Origin: Kalmusia sp. IMI 367209
Taxonomy: Eukaryota; Ascomycota; Dothideomycetes; Pleosporales; Didymosphaeriaceae
Reading direction: 5' to 3'
DNA: 64,000 nucleotides
NCBI GenBank assembly: GCA_027946365.1
Contig: JAPEUQ010000008.1
Location: 1,364,001 to 1,428,000, forward strand
Part shown: piece by piece, positions 33,981 to 46,140 of the stretch
Layout of the letters: each line of letters opens with the position of its first letter
How positions within the stretch are numbered: position 1 is the stretch's first letter
The notes under the pieces: model-generated
Databases searched by the model: none
The model's input: only the letters and a program-made list of their open reading frames with translations
What the model was told of the DNA's origin: nothing
Translations under genes and position numbers: made by a program

Positions 33981-36900
33981 ATGCAGCTGGCGGCTCTTTT
34001 CTGCCTCCTGGCCACTGCGGTCGCAACATCGCCTCAAGTCAACTTTCCGCTTAGTCTTCAGTTCCCACCAGTCGCGCGGGTTGGTGAAGCATATAGCTTC
34101 CAATTTGCGTCTACTACGTTCCAACCGAACCCAGACGAACTCGTATACTCGATAGCTTATGGACCGTCCTGGCTCCACATTCATGGCGAGAACAGAACGA
34201 TTTGGGGTACTCCAGACGCAAAAGATGTTGGAGTCGCAACATTCACAATCGCTGCAGCTGGTGAGGCAGGGGTAGTAGCCAATATGGAATCAAAACTACC
34301 GGTTGAGAATAGTGATGGGCCAGAGGCGAATGGGAATATCTCTCAAGCACTCTCCAAAGCGGGTCAGCTTTCCGGACCACGAAGTGTTACTCTCCTGCCT
34401 TCCAAGCCTTTCGAAATCGTTTTCGGGCGAGATCTATTCAAAGCCAAAGGGAGGAGTCTAACGTACCACACCACTCTTGCGGATCACACACCGTTGCCTG
34501 GATGGATCAGCTTCGACGCGCAGTCTTTACGATTTGCTGGGACGACACCTCCAGCAGCTAGTCCACAAGTATTCCAAGTTCTTCTCATTGCCTCTGATAC
34601 ACCTGATTATGCGACAGCGTCAATATCTTTCACTCTTGTTGTTAGCAACCATCTATTGCTCTTCAAGCCAATGACGCAGAATATGAATGTATCAAAAGGG
34701 GAACACGTAGAAATTAAAGGCTTGAAAGGTCTACTCTTCCTGGACAATGCCCCAATTCGCATTGAAGACATTCAATCCGCTAGTGCCGATCTCCCTAGTT
34801 GGCTATCTTTCGATACCGGATCATTGGACATCAGTGGAATTCCTCCTTCTGGCCTGATGTCTCAGGATATCTCTGTCACAGTGGAAGACAAGTTCGGGGA
34901 TTCGGCCAAACACTCCATTCACCTCGCATTCTCTTCGCAACTATTTACTGGCGAGGTTGGGAAACTAAATCTCACTGCAGGAGTGTACTTCGAACACCAA
35001 ATACCCAAGTCTATTTTGGCTCAAGAAAACGAGAAGGTATCGCTGGAGTTTGGGAAGCTGAACAAATGGCTGAGCTTTGACCCAGAATCGCTTACTGTCA
35101 AAGGAACCTTGCCAGATGACACGGCGGCTTGTTTGATTGAGGGGTCAATGACCGCAACGTCACCAGACGGGAAAACGAGGGACACACAAACCTTCCAGAT
35201 CGATGTTCTTGGAAATAGATCTACTGGATCCAATAATTCGTCGACAACGAACACTAGTTCCAACAAAGATGAAGGTGACGGAATTGCGAACACGGACGCT
35301 GGCTTGACGCAACGAAAGAAAGCAGGCATCATCGTCGGATCTGTATTGTCAGGAATTTTTGCTGCAGCTATACTCTTAGCTTTTATATTCTTCCTGTGTC
35401 GGCGAAAGAAACACGAAAAGGGCTACATCAGCCCTGCAATCCCTCGCAGTCCACGCAAGACCGATATTTCGCGTCCCATTCCAATTGTCGCAGGATGGGA
35501 AGATATAGACAAAGCAGATGATGCGGATCTCGAGAAAGGGAAACTTGACGATTCGCCCCTTCAAACCTCTGAGCGTCCTCCCCAAGTCCACCTTCCAGCA
35601 CCCACAAAACGCAAATTTCACCATGCGCACGCAATTTCTCTCGATGAAAACGAAGACCACATGCTCACAACCTTTCATAAATCTTTGGCATTCCCAGACG
35701 AATCCGGACCCTCTCATCATCCCCATGACTCGATGAAAATACCAACCGAATCGTTGCGAAGAACATCAGCAAGTTCTAATTCGAAGCAACGAGCACGTAC
35801 TATGAACGTTCACAGAGATAGTTACCATCGAAGCTCGGGAATACCTTACAATCGACGTTTGACTGAACTCGGTTATGGGCGACACACGTATACACCGTCG
35901 CAAAATACCACCCTCACAGGCATGCAGCGAACTTTGAGTTCGAGTTCGCGTTCCACAGCGACACAATCCATGAGCCTAGCATCTACTGTGCCCTCTGCGC
36001 CTCCTCAGCAGTCAAGAGCCCGGCATACCACGCAATTAACAACCCCAATGGAGCATAAACGTAGCGTCCGGCTGATAGCATCATCCACTTGCCATAGTTT
36101 GCTTGACCGCCGAACAATTGACGAAAAGCGCAAGAGCTATATCCGAAAACGTGCCTCAGCTCAATCACCATTTTTTGGCGGCAATTCCCGTGTCTCCTCA
36201 TCCAGCTACAAATCTCCTCCAGACTTCATTGGTGACTCGAGTCCGGCGACAAAGTCCCCTCTAGCTCCTATCTCCCCTAACATTTTGAGATTCAGCGATT
36301 CTGTCCCTAATGAAAATAAAATGGAGCGCGCCATACCTGAAAGTCTACTTATTCGAAAGCCTGCTGATACACCATCTCCGGTCACCTACAGAACCGACTA
36401 CTCCCGAAGTCTCCGAAAGCACAGGCCCACAAGGGCTTTCTTGCGTAGAAATACTGAAGGTTCGTTGGTGACGGACAATGATCGAGCCGAGAATTCTTCT
36501 GCTCGACCCGAGACTATCGTGTACTCACCCCCTAGTCTAGATCCTGGTAAATCAATGTATGGAAACCTTCGTGGTGCAGGACTGAAAATGAACCTCAACA
36601 AGATGACAGGCGAGCCTATCTTTACAGACGAAGAGATGAGCGAAAGCAACTACAGTGGAGAAGAGAATGACATCGAAGAAGCCGAGAAACGCGCCACCCT
36701 CAAACCGAGTAACTCAATAAAATATGCAATAGGGCCCCTCAAATTTGAAAAGAAAGAACAGAACCAAAAGCGTGAGAGCAAGAGGAGCAGCAAAAGGAAC
36801 AGCAAGAGGGAATTGAAACGTACAAGTGAACGTGATCCCACACCCTACCGCGCCTTCGAACACGGTGGAAAGGAGAACCACTCCTCGACTTACAGCCTGG

Positions 36901-37762
36901 TTCCTGCAAACCCCACAACTAATACGACATCTTCTAGACCTAAGCACACATCTACAAGCTCCCCCGAGCGCCCAAAAACAGCAATAGGACCCCGTGTCAA
37001 GCGTAACTCGCGCACCTACTCCCACACCATCACCCGCTCCCCTTCACACCGCACCAGCACCACCCACCCTCTCCCCGCATCCCCTCCGACGACCGCGAAC
37101 GCCACTCCCGCAAATCAATCCACTCACGGCAGCAATCGCGGCTCTCCCTCACTGCTCCCAAGAAACGCCGCGACCGCTCGCGCACGCAGTCCGGCGCGTA
37201 CCCACACTTGAACGACACGTCCGCCCTCATGCAAGAGATCAACAAAGCCACCGAAGGCACGCACAGGCGTCCACGCGGAGACACGGCGGAGTCGAAGACG
37301 GAGCGCGACGGCGCCGGCAACGTGGTGGGATATGGCGAGGGCGAGGCGCCCAAGATCGAGGAGCTAGGGAAGCAGAGTATAGGCGTGAGGACGTCGAATG
37401 GGCACGTGAGCGCGGGCGCGAGATACTCCAAGTTGGCGCAGCTGCATACTTCGCCCTTTTATCACTCCAAGCGCGAGACTGTAATCCCGTCGTCTTCGAC
37501 GCCCACGCAGACACATTACGAGGGCCTGGGCTTGTCGATAGATGTTTTGGATGGTGAGGACAAGACGCTGCGCCCTGAGAGTGCGAGGGAAGGAAGGGAG
37601 CGCACGCCGTTGAGTGTGCTGGATGATGGGAATCGGGGAACTCCTGAGCGCGTGCGGGTGACTGAGGGCAAGGGAAGCGGGTGGTTAGTGGGGAGGTTGA
37701 CGAGAAACGGCCGGGAAGGGAGGATTGGGAGTTTAAGGGGTTGCTGGGGAGGAGCGGGGTAG
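33981..37762 (+). CDS. AXL2: Axl2-like bud-site/polarity membrane protein, apparent frameshift near 37.0 kb
   Basis: The main frame runs 33981-37211 (1076 codons). It has a signal peptide (MQLAALFCLLATAVA), an extracellular half with cadherin/dystroglycan-type repeats (WLHIHGENRTIWGTP, LPGWISFDAQSLRFAGTTP, LPSWLSFDTGSLDISGIPP), one transmembrane helix at 448-473 and a long disordered cytosolic tail with a basic SKR repeat. The expected C-terminal part lies in another frame at about 37082-37762 (SRKSIHSRQQSRLSL, DTSALMQEINK, SAGARYSKLAQLHTSPFY). A +2 shift is needed between about 36996 and 37085. A 62-nt intron 36996-37057 with a weak GTCAAG donor would supply it; a missing base in C-runs would too. 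By family the protein marks sites for polarised growth and septation. Confidence 0.82.
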
Positions 37763-38119
37763 TTTCTGGGGTGGGTCGAAAGCTTTTCTTTGAAGGGTTT
37801 CTTTGGATTTGGACTTTTGACTTCGATTTGACTCATTGATATCCTTGCATTGTGAGTCTTGGGGGGATTCAAGTTGTGGGATCTCTTTCGGGGAGAGTAA
37901 GCAATAATTTTCATAGCTCTTGATGTCTAGATTAGCGTTCGTAGCTTGTTGTATGCAACATATCTATTCTGTCATAGCGCACGACGCGCTCCGTCTAAAG
38001 GTCTCTTGATATGCAATCCCAGATTGCATGCCATCGCAGACTATCGCGCGGCGCCCATTCCGTGCCTAGGCATCATACCAGACCGATATTTGTCTAGTCA
38101 CTCAGCAGGAACGCTTCAC
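37763..38119. other. Convergent intergenic region, 357 bp
   Basis: This holds the 3' UTRs of AXL2 and DRE2. Nothing else is seen. Confidence 0.6.
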
Positions 38120-39100
38120 CTACAGCTGGATATCATTATTCAGCAGTCGCACCTCCTCTCCCGGCTTGAACGCTGGAAGACCGATATATGGACACCCGTC
38201 ACACCTGAAAGCGTCCCCTAGAGCGCAATTTCCGCAGCTGCCGACTTTACCCTGGACAGTGAAGTCCACCTCCGTGAGGTCGTCCGCGCCTAGCTTCATT
38301 GTATTCAGAGCCTTGTCGGCGTTTGCGCGCTTCGCGGCGTCTTCGGCTTCGAGCTTTTCTTTCATGCCGCAGGTGCAGTCTTTGCAGGCGCGGCGTCGCT
38401 TCCCAGCCTTAGGTCTGCATTCAGGTGCTAAGAAGTGTTAGTGCAGTCGCGGAGAAGTGGTACAATTGTAAGGTAGCTTACGCTGAATGATTGGGCGAGC
38501 CATGTCTTCCTCCGTGATCAAATCATCTTCATCGATCAGATCGTCTTCCTCGCCGGTAATGATCTCAGCGTCGAGATCATCGCTGAAGTCGACAAAGCCG
38601 ACCCCGAGGGGCTGCACAGGCGGTGCCTGTTCGCGCTTGCCGTTGACATTGAGGGGCACGGTTCCGTTACCATTTACCGTGCCGTTCGTCTTCTTCCTTA
38701 GCTTGAGAGGTATCGACACGCTCTCTTCCTGCTCAGGCTTCATCATGCCGTCCCCACCATCGATTAGTCCAGCCAAGATGGCCTCCGTCTTTTCTGCGCC
38801 GCCAGTCGAACCAAAAACACCATCCTGACTCCTCAGGAAGCCGCCCACTTTGAGTGCAGCAACAACTTTATTCATGACGTCCCTTCCCAGCAGCTTGTGA
38901 CTTTCGCGCATCGTGCCGTCGGCGTCGGTGAGCAGCAGCACGACATCGTATGTGGAGGATGGTAGCTGAACTAGGCCTGCCGCAAGGCGATCGAGCATCT
39001 GTAAATCGGCAGAGGAGCGGTCGTGTATCTCGTAGACCTTATCGAGCACGTCGGGGCGCGCCGCGATCGAGGGCCCCGCAAGGAGGAGCGTGCGGGTCAT
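38120..39100 (-). CDS. DRE2: Fe-S cluster assembly protein Dre2 (anamorsin/CIAPIN1)
   Basis: Exons are 39100-38482 and 38427-38120 (54-nt intron, phase 1), giving 308 aa. The N-terminal methyltransferase-like domain contains [13 protein letters not shown] and [12 protein letters not shown]. An acidic linker ends with [14 protein letters not shown]. The CIAPIN1 domain has both cysteine clusters: [18 protein letters not shown] (C-X10-C-X2-C-X-C) binding one cluster, and [17 protein letters not shown] (C-X2-C-X7-C-X2-C) binding the second. Dre2 takes electrons from NADPH via Tah18 to support cytosolic iron-sulfur protein assembly. Length and motif spacing are normal. Confidence 0.95.
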
Positions 39101-40062
39101 GGCGGGGTTGTTGCGACTCGGAAACTAAGAAAATATTGCGACTGGAAGATTTCCGACGTGGAACCGTGGAAGTGGGAGGGAGGAAGAGTCGCGGTGGTGT
39201 TTGAGTTTGTGTATCCGCGTCGTGCAACTTTTTTAGAGCGGCCTCGGAGAAGGGCCAGCAAATGGTGGGCTGAGGGGGATCCAATGCGTAAGCAGATGTC
39301 AGGTGATGCATCGGCTGGAGTGGGTCCTCGCCAGGCCGGCCGGCACGAGTCTGGGGTAGAAAACGCCACAACAGCTCAGCTCTAGGCACTTGGATGATTT
39401 CTCGGTAGAGTTGCAGTATCGATTAGGCTGCGTGAAGCATAAGCACTTGAGGCGACGTGCTGTTGTGTCGGAGGCCGCTTCTGGCCAGTTTAAGCAGCCA
39501 TTGTCTATCACAGCATAGCTCGCCTGAGCATCGTGCCCGTAGATGACGTAGCGGCTCCATTCTGAACACTCCCAGGGACCGCAGATCACGGTCACAACAT
39601 CCTCAATTGTAATGCACTGCGTCTCTCGGGTCACAGGGAGCATGCCAGGGGAGCTGAATCTTCCAGGACAGCTGCATTGACCACATCGTCACATCAGCTC
39701 AAACCCCGCTTTGCTCTCGTGCTCCTGTCGCCTCTCGCGCCGCTTTGTCCACCCTACACCCCACCACTCCCCAAACACAAACACCACAGCACAACACATT
39801 GCTCTCAACCATCTCGCAACAAAGCTCTATCTGCTTCATTTGCCTTGAAGCAAGCTAAGCTGCAAGGTACGCAGCCGCTCGCTCGACCGTGGCTCGATCG
39901 GACCGAGATTTGCTGTCATTGGCCAAAGCTCATGTGTCTCGTGATGGCTCACTGACATCCTGCTAGAGCTCTCCCGGCGCTGCTCGACTACTTAACATCC
40001 GACATCCCCCCATCAACTCCGACTTTCGTACATTCATCTCACTACGTTACACACAATCAATC
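39101..40062. other. Divergent intergenic region with 5' UTR of the STF2-like gene, 962 bp
   Basis: This is the promoter of DRE2 and of the STF2-like gene. The transcript leader of the latter probably includes the ACACAATCAATC tract just before 40063. No other gene is seen. Confidence 0.55.
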
Positions 40063-40753
40063 AGTAAGTTTTGCCTTTCCTTCCGAAGGGTGTGACTTCC
40101 ATGTCGAGCCTACTGTTTCCTCGATACGTCGACGATGCGTGTGACGGACTTGCAGAGCTCGATACCATTTGAAGCCATGCCCGTTGTCTGAATGATAACC
40201 AGAACTTGTATGCTGATGTCTGAGCAGTGACTCGCTCCCACAAATTCACTGACCGTGACCATGCTGGCCTCGCCGATGGGTCCGCTCACCCTGACGAGCA
40301 CCTTCCTCGATACTTCGCCAAGTCAGGCCATGTCAACGAGGATCCTAACAAGACGAAGAAGAATGGTGGCGGCAAAGGCAATTGGTAAGCTTATCCCGTC
40401 CTCCATTTCACATCCTCCAGTATTTGAGTGCTCCTCTCTCGCACGCTAGAGAGCCCCACATTACGTCAATTGACCTCTCTTCGTTGTGATCTTTTGAGTC
40501 TTCCTCTAACATCGATAGGGGCCGCGATGGCGAAGAGGTCGAAGACATGGGCTACAACATAGCCAATGCTCGCCGCCGAAGCAATTCTAGCACGAACCCC
40601 ACCAAGGACTTCAAGACTAAGTTCGAGACCATTGAGCCCGAGCCCGTCTTTGAGGAAGAGCTTCATGGCCCAATGGGCGCCGAGCTTGACAAGGAGAGCA
40701 CCACGTCCAGCTCCAACACCGTCGAGGAGGAGGACGCCTCCAAGAAATTCTAG
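40063..40753 (+). CDS. STF2-like hydrophilin, start codon split by an intron
   Basis: The conserved N-terminus MTRSHKFTDRD is encoded only if A40063 is joined to TG at 40228, across a 164-nt GTAAGT...GAGCAG intron. Further exons are 40228-40384 and 40519-40753 (second intron 134 nt), giving 130 aa. The signature HLPRYFAKSGHVNEDPNK then GGGKGNWGRDGEEVEDM matches yeast Stf2/Tfs-type proteins (KGNWGKPGDEIDD). These are small hydrophilic proteins linked to F1Fo-ATPase inhibitor stabilisation and desiccation tolerance. The C-terminal extension is acidic, Ser/Thr-rich and longer than in yeast. No other ATG gives the conserved N-terminus: the nearest downstream in-frame ATG would drop it. Confidence 0.85.
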
Positions 40754-41860
40754 AGCGTGTAGCCAGGGCCCGGACGGGACGGCTGGGGACGAGAGTGACG
40801 GTACAACCCATCTACTACGGCATGAGCATCGTTCACTACGAGTTAACTGGCAAGTTTACTCGTTGAAAGTCTACGGTGTGCATGTTCGCACCATGGTTTC
40901 CATACAGGAACCGGGTTTGAGTTCCGGGCAATGGTTGCAGCTATGTATTATGATTCTGCCTGAGGTCGCTGGTGGCACAGCACCTACAGGCATTTGGGAA
41001 TCGGCGTCTTCTCATCTTTCTTTTATGGGGATTTCTTCGGTCCGGCCCGGGTCTTATGAAGTATGATAATGACCTGAAATGTAAAACAGATAACTCAATG
41101 GATATGTATACTATCCACCAAGGAAAGGCTAGCTATTCGCGCAACCTTTGTGAAGTCCGTAAGCCAAAGCGCCAATAAGAACAAATAGAACAGCGATTTG
41201 GGATGTCTACCTGTTGTGCCCATTCTGTTCTACATACCACATCACGCGACGATATATGATACATGAATGATTTTGAATCTTTCTCATCGTTGTATAGTGA
41301 GGCCTAACGACTTACTGCCACACTTGCCGCCCTATATTGCTTGTGGAAAACGTGATATGAAATTAACTGAGAGGATTCTACAGATTTAGGCCCGAACAAG
41401 CCATCATGCAGATATAGATAACGTTTGTGACACATATTTCATTTGGACTATCTCCTATTTATCTCAAGTAATACCACGTGTATGGCGTCTCAGACCATAC
41501 CTAGGTTTAATTGTGCCCCGGAAAATGATTCTAGCTACTACTGTGTACTTCTTATGAAACGAGCGAAGGCTAAAACGAATGGAAAACAAAGCATCGCGAT
41601 CGCGAAGTGGTGAAGATGGCTCATAGAGTAATATAATGCATTGCACGCAAAGGACCTGGAAAGACAATAGTGAAGCTGAGTCGCACTTGCCCCGATAAGT
41701 CCGCGCCAAGCACGTCGCATCCCTGTCCGAGCTTTCTTTGGCTTCCGAACAACGAAAACATACAGCGCATCGAGTCAACACCCGCACTCGCCCACGCGAT
41801 CGGCGTCAACCTTCAACTCCGGCGCGTGCATCGCGCAGCTCTCCTCTCAGTTCGCGCACC
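40754..41860. other. Intergenic, 1.1 kb
   Basis: This holds the 3' UTR of the STF2-like gene and the promoter of NUP133. No gene or repeat is recognised. Confidence 0.55.
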
Positions 41861-44800
41861 ATGTTCTCGCCCGAAGCCTCGATCGCAAGTGCGCGCAGCT
41901 CGCTGCGTAACCCTCGTCGGCGCCCGCGCAACTCGGACGGGCCCCAGCAGCAGCAGCCTCGACGCAAGCGCAGCAAGTTGGGGGACGAGACCTTCGTCCC
42001 CGTAGGCGAGGATATCCCCAATGGCAATGGGAATGGAAGCATTACCATGAACGGCCATGTGGGTCATGGCAGTGTGGACTCAAGCTTGGTGCTGGTGGAC
42101 ATGCCCGTTCGCGAGAAGAAGGGCGCTACAAAGCGTGTGTTCAAAGAAAACATAGCGCTGTACCTGGTAAGTGCCTCCAAGGGCCGATCGAAACAAGGTC
42201 ATTCTAATGCGTACTTGCATAGAACAAGAACGAGAACTACAGCGTCAAAAAATTGCCTAGTTTCCCAGCAGCCCTCGCCGGCGGATCGAGTACGTTGCAG
42301 CCGTCCCTTTATCCGTTCGATACACCGTCGCTAACTGTGCCATAGCACCGTTTCGCGCCTCCGCTCTCCCCATCGCCGGCCTCGCACTCGCTGTAACCAC
42401 CGATCAAGCCCTCGTATGGGACTACACCGCTGCGACCGGTGCCTCCAAAGTCCTCACTCTACCTCTACCACCAGCCTTGAAGGGCACAGAACCATTACCT
42501 CTGGGCGAGATTGTGCGCAATGGACCCACGAACGATTACGGTGTCGTTGTCGTTGCACCATCTACCGGAAGGATCGTGTTCTGGGAGAATGTCGACAGCG
42601 CAGAGGCACGAAGTCATTTCCCTCAGCGCAAGCAAGGCATAGAAGGCTTCGTGAAACTGTATTCTGGGGAGCGGATAACAAGCCTAGTAGATGTTGATCA
42701 TGCGGGCTATATCCTCATCCTCAGCAGCGGTAGACTCGCTCAGCTCACTTTAAGGGATGCCCAAGGCCGACCGAACATCGCCACGACCGTCCTCAACACT
42801 CCAAATGGGTCCAGCGGCAGTTTTTTCAGCTTCAAAGGTCTTCTCGGCGGTGCAATCCGGAAGACGATTGCATCAGTCAAGGCTCGCCCTTCCGATTCTA
42901 AGGGTCAAATGGAAGTCATTGCCGCAACACGGAATGGCCTGTTCCAGCTATGGGATTTGAGCTGGTCGGGGCAGCAGATATTCAAGCGCGAAATAGATTC
43001 GCGGGAAGATATACTGGCCATAGTACAGCAAGGCAGCCCTCCTGAGATGCGTGGGCAGCAAGATATTCACGTACTGGATTTTGCAATCATGGGCCAACCT
43101 CAGGATTCTGGCGCAACCAGCGTCCTGGCTCTTGTGGCTCTCTTCGGCCGTAACATGCTGGATCATTTTCTCTTAGAAGTGGATCTCACGGAGCGCGCTG
43201 CGACAGTGAGCCGCGCAATTCCTCTACGCAACTACAACCCTGCTGAGCTACCCAAAGAGGCTAGTGGCACACTTCTTCTACCAAGTCCTGGACACACGGC
43301 GCTAGTGCAATTTCCTGATGCTATAGTTGTGGCATCGCTTGCTCAACATGAAGAGAGCCCAGACGCCCAGCTCTTTTCTGACTCTGGAAGCGCTCTTCTA
43401 CCCTTTCAAGACAGCATCTATTTCAAAACAGGTGCCCACGTGCGACCTGTGGGACATGCTTTAGAGCAGACGGGGAGAAAGAACAACACCTGTAGCGCAC
43501 TCGTCTTCATTCAAGACTATGGTATTCTTCAGATCAACGCCTATCCACCTCCAAAAACTGAGGAGCAAGACGGTCATACCAAGGTCACAGCCTTCAGCAA
43601 GTTAGTCCAGGTGACGTTCTTCAGCACCGTCCCTGGTACGATCTTGGATTTCTCTACCAAGGAGAGGTATTCGTTCAGTCTGACCGAAGTGGAAGACGCG
43701 GCCCTCGATATTAGCGCTGGTGTGCTTTCTTCATCCTTTGAGCACCTCGAAGGAAATTCGATAATTTTGGAAGAACAGCTCCGTAAACGCGCCTTCGCTC
43801 TCCAGACTTTGAACTCGCATGTACGATCTGAATACAAACCTCTCTCATATCTAGGTAGATGGCAATTGCTGTGGCATGCTGAGAAACTTGCCGCATCGCT
43901 ACAGCTTTGGAGATGGTACCAGACCAAGCTACGGGAGCAAGAACTTCATCCTGAGGTATACCCCGAGAAGAATATTATGGTCGACATCATCAAGGCACTG
44001 CATGAAAAGTACAAGACGTTGGTCGATGCAACGCGAGGCGAAACCGATCCTATCCGTCAATTCTTTCTCAAGGATATTAATTCGCTCGAAATCTTGCTGC
44101 CATGGACGTGGAATTACTTCAGGGTTTTCTATATTGGCCCCGAAAGTACCAAGAGCTTGCAATCAATCATGCAACGTTTGAGCGAAGCTAACGATGTTCT
44201 GCTCATAGCGCTCGAGACCGGCTATAGCTTTCGACAAGAGAACGTTGAGCGTTACGGCTTAGACCCACATTCCTTGAAGGACGGTATCTTAAAGCCAAGT
44301 CATGGCTACGATCTGCTACCCCAGTTCTGGACATCGACTCACAATATCACCAATTCCGTTCGAAGCGTTGTTGACGCAGGCCGTAAATACGCTGATGATT
44401 GCTACGAAAAGCACGAGGAAGAAGATGTTGCCCAGAAAGTTGCCCAGGATAATCCGCGTCTTGTGAGGATGAGCTGTCAAACTCATATCGAGCGTTTTCA
44501 ATGGGCTCTCGAGCAGAGTGACGAGAAGAAGCGACAGATGGGCAAGAGTTTAAGGGATGAGTGGAATGACAACGTCCGACCAAAACAAATCTATCATCTC
44601 GCGGGTATTGGTCTGGCTACGGAAGGCATGAATCTGGCCGAACAGTACCAGGATATGCATACCTTGGTCGATCTCATATGGGAGGAGACTCATTACCTTG
44701 AGGAGAACCTGCCGGAGACCGTTAGCAAAATGGAACAGGCGGAGATTAACGTGAAGCTAAAGAGGATTCAGGACCGTGTAGAGCGGTACTTCGAACAATA

Positions 44801-46140
44801 CGGTGACGATTGGGCCGAGGCATACTTTTCGAAACACATCGCAGAGAACAAATCGGGGTTGATGCTGAATAACGCATCACAATATCAGAGATCGCTCACT
44901 AGGTATCTTAGGGCAGACGTCTCACGCTCGAGGTTACGTTGGATCAATGAAGTCCGCGGTGAAAAGAATTACGATGCAGCTACACACGCTCTATATATTG
45001 CGGCAACGAAGCAAGAGACCAAAGCCTGGAACAGCAAGGTGGAGCTATCCATGGCGAAGCTAGCTCTCATGGCACATGCTGAAGGGGAGGCAGCGTCACC
45101 AGACCCTGAACCGACGGATGAGAGAGAGCATGTCAAGATACTGAAGGCCAACAACACCAGGAATGCCGTCGCAAAGGATATCAACGGTCGATTGGAACTG
45201 GCGAAAATTCAAGATCAGCTTTACGAACGTTTGCTCCCTACTATCACTCCCGCACTGGATGACGAATCCGCTGTGCAGCTGCTTCTGGCTGAATACGGCC
45301 AGGGACGTTTGACCGAGCGACCTGCTCTACAGTCACTCCTTAAGCAGGGGTTGGACGAGTTGGTCCATCACCGAGTCGTAGATCCGTGCTTGTTGATTGA
45401 CGTCCTGACTCTGATGACCTGTGAAGATGTCGAAGACGGGATGTCTGTTAACGCGTGGAATCAGTTTGCGCTCGCTTTGAAGGTCCTAGCCGTATATTGG
45501 TCGAATTTCCATCGGAACGTTCGACAAGGCTTGGTTGGTCTGATCTGGAAGAGGCTTTTACTGCAGGACAACTGGGTGGACATCAACTCCAACCAGAACA
45601 TCTCGGACCAGACGCTGAGTGACTACCTTGGCCACACAACTGCAGGATGGACGCTGAAGATACTCTGCGGCTGGATATCCGGTAAGCATTTGGGTTTGCA
45701 AAAGAGAAACAGCACATGGCTAACATACAATAGACGACAAAGATGCATTCGGAAGGGTAGGGCCTCCGCGAGTAGAGCAAATGTATGGTGCTGGCTGCAC
45801 CGATGGCGAGCTGTGCACACGGTTCGCATCCGAAGATTTACGACAACCCATCATTCGCGAGAACCTCGTAGATGAAGCCATGGTCAAAGACCTCGCCGAC
45901 AATCATCGTCTAGAGGATTGGCTCGAAGCCGCTTGCAAGGCCGGAAGTCTGCTGCACCGTTCTGAGCAGGAACGAGATGCTCGGGACGAGGGCAACGATG
46001 CGATGGTAGGAGATGTGGGTGTGCTTCTGGCGGACGCGGAGCCGATAGCCGACAGTGTGGAGCCGGGCGTCGGAGAAGCGTTCAAGGACGGCGATGACCA
46101 GGGCTTGGTGGACGACGATGTGGAGATGCAAGGATTGTGA
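41861..46140 (+). CDS. NUP133: Nucleoporin Nup133
   Basis: Exons are 41861-42166, 42223-42289, 42346-45681 and 45734-46140 (introns 56, 56 and 52 nt), giving 1371 aa. The start MFSPEASIASARSSLRNPRRR fits family members; an in-frame ATG 41 codons upstream gives an Arg-rich tail and is less likely. A disordered basic N-terminus is followed by the Nup133-type beta-propeller (GLALAVTTDQALVWDY, VVVVAPSTGRIVFWENV, GQMEVIAATRNGLFQLWDLS). The second half is an alpha-helical stack (LLPWTWNYFRVFYIGPEST, EEDVAQKVAQDNPRLVRM, WDLI-like helices). Nup133 is the membrane-proximal end of the Y (Nup84) complex in the nuclear pore scaffold. Length is slightly above the usual 1150-1300. Confidence 0.92.

Noticed and set aside
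36994..37557. 187-codon ORF overlapping the AXL2 tail
   Set aside because: It is the third frame over AXL2; the conserved tail lies in the frame ending at 37762.
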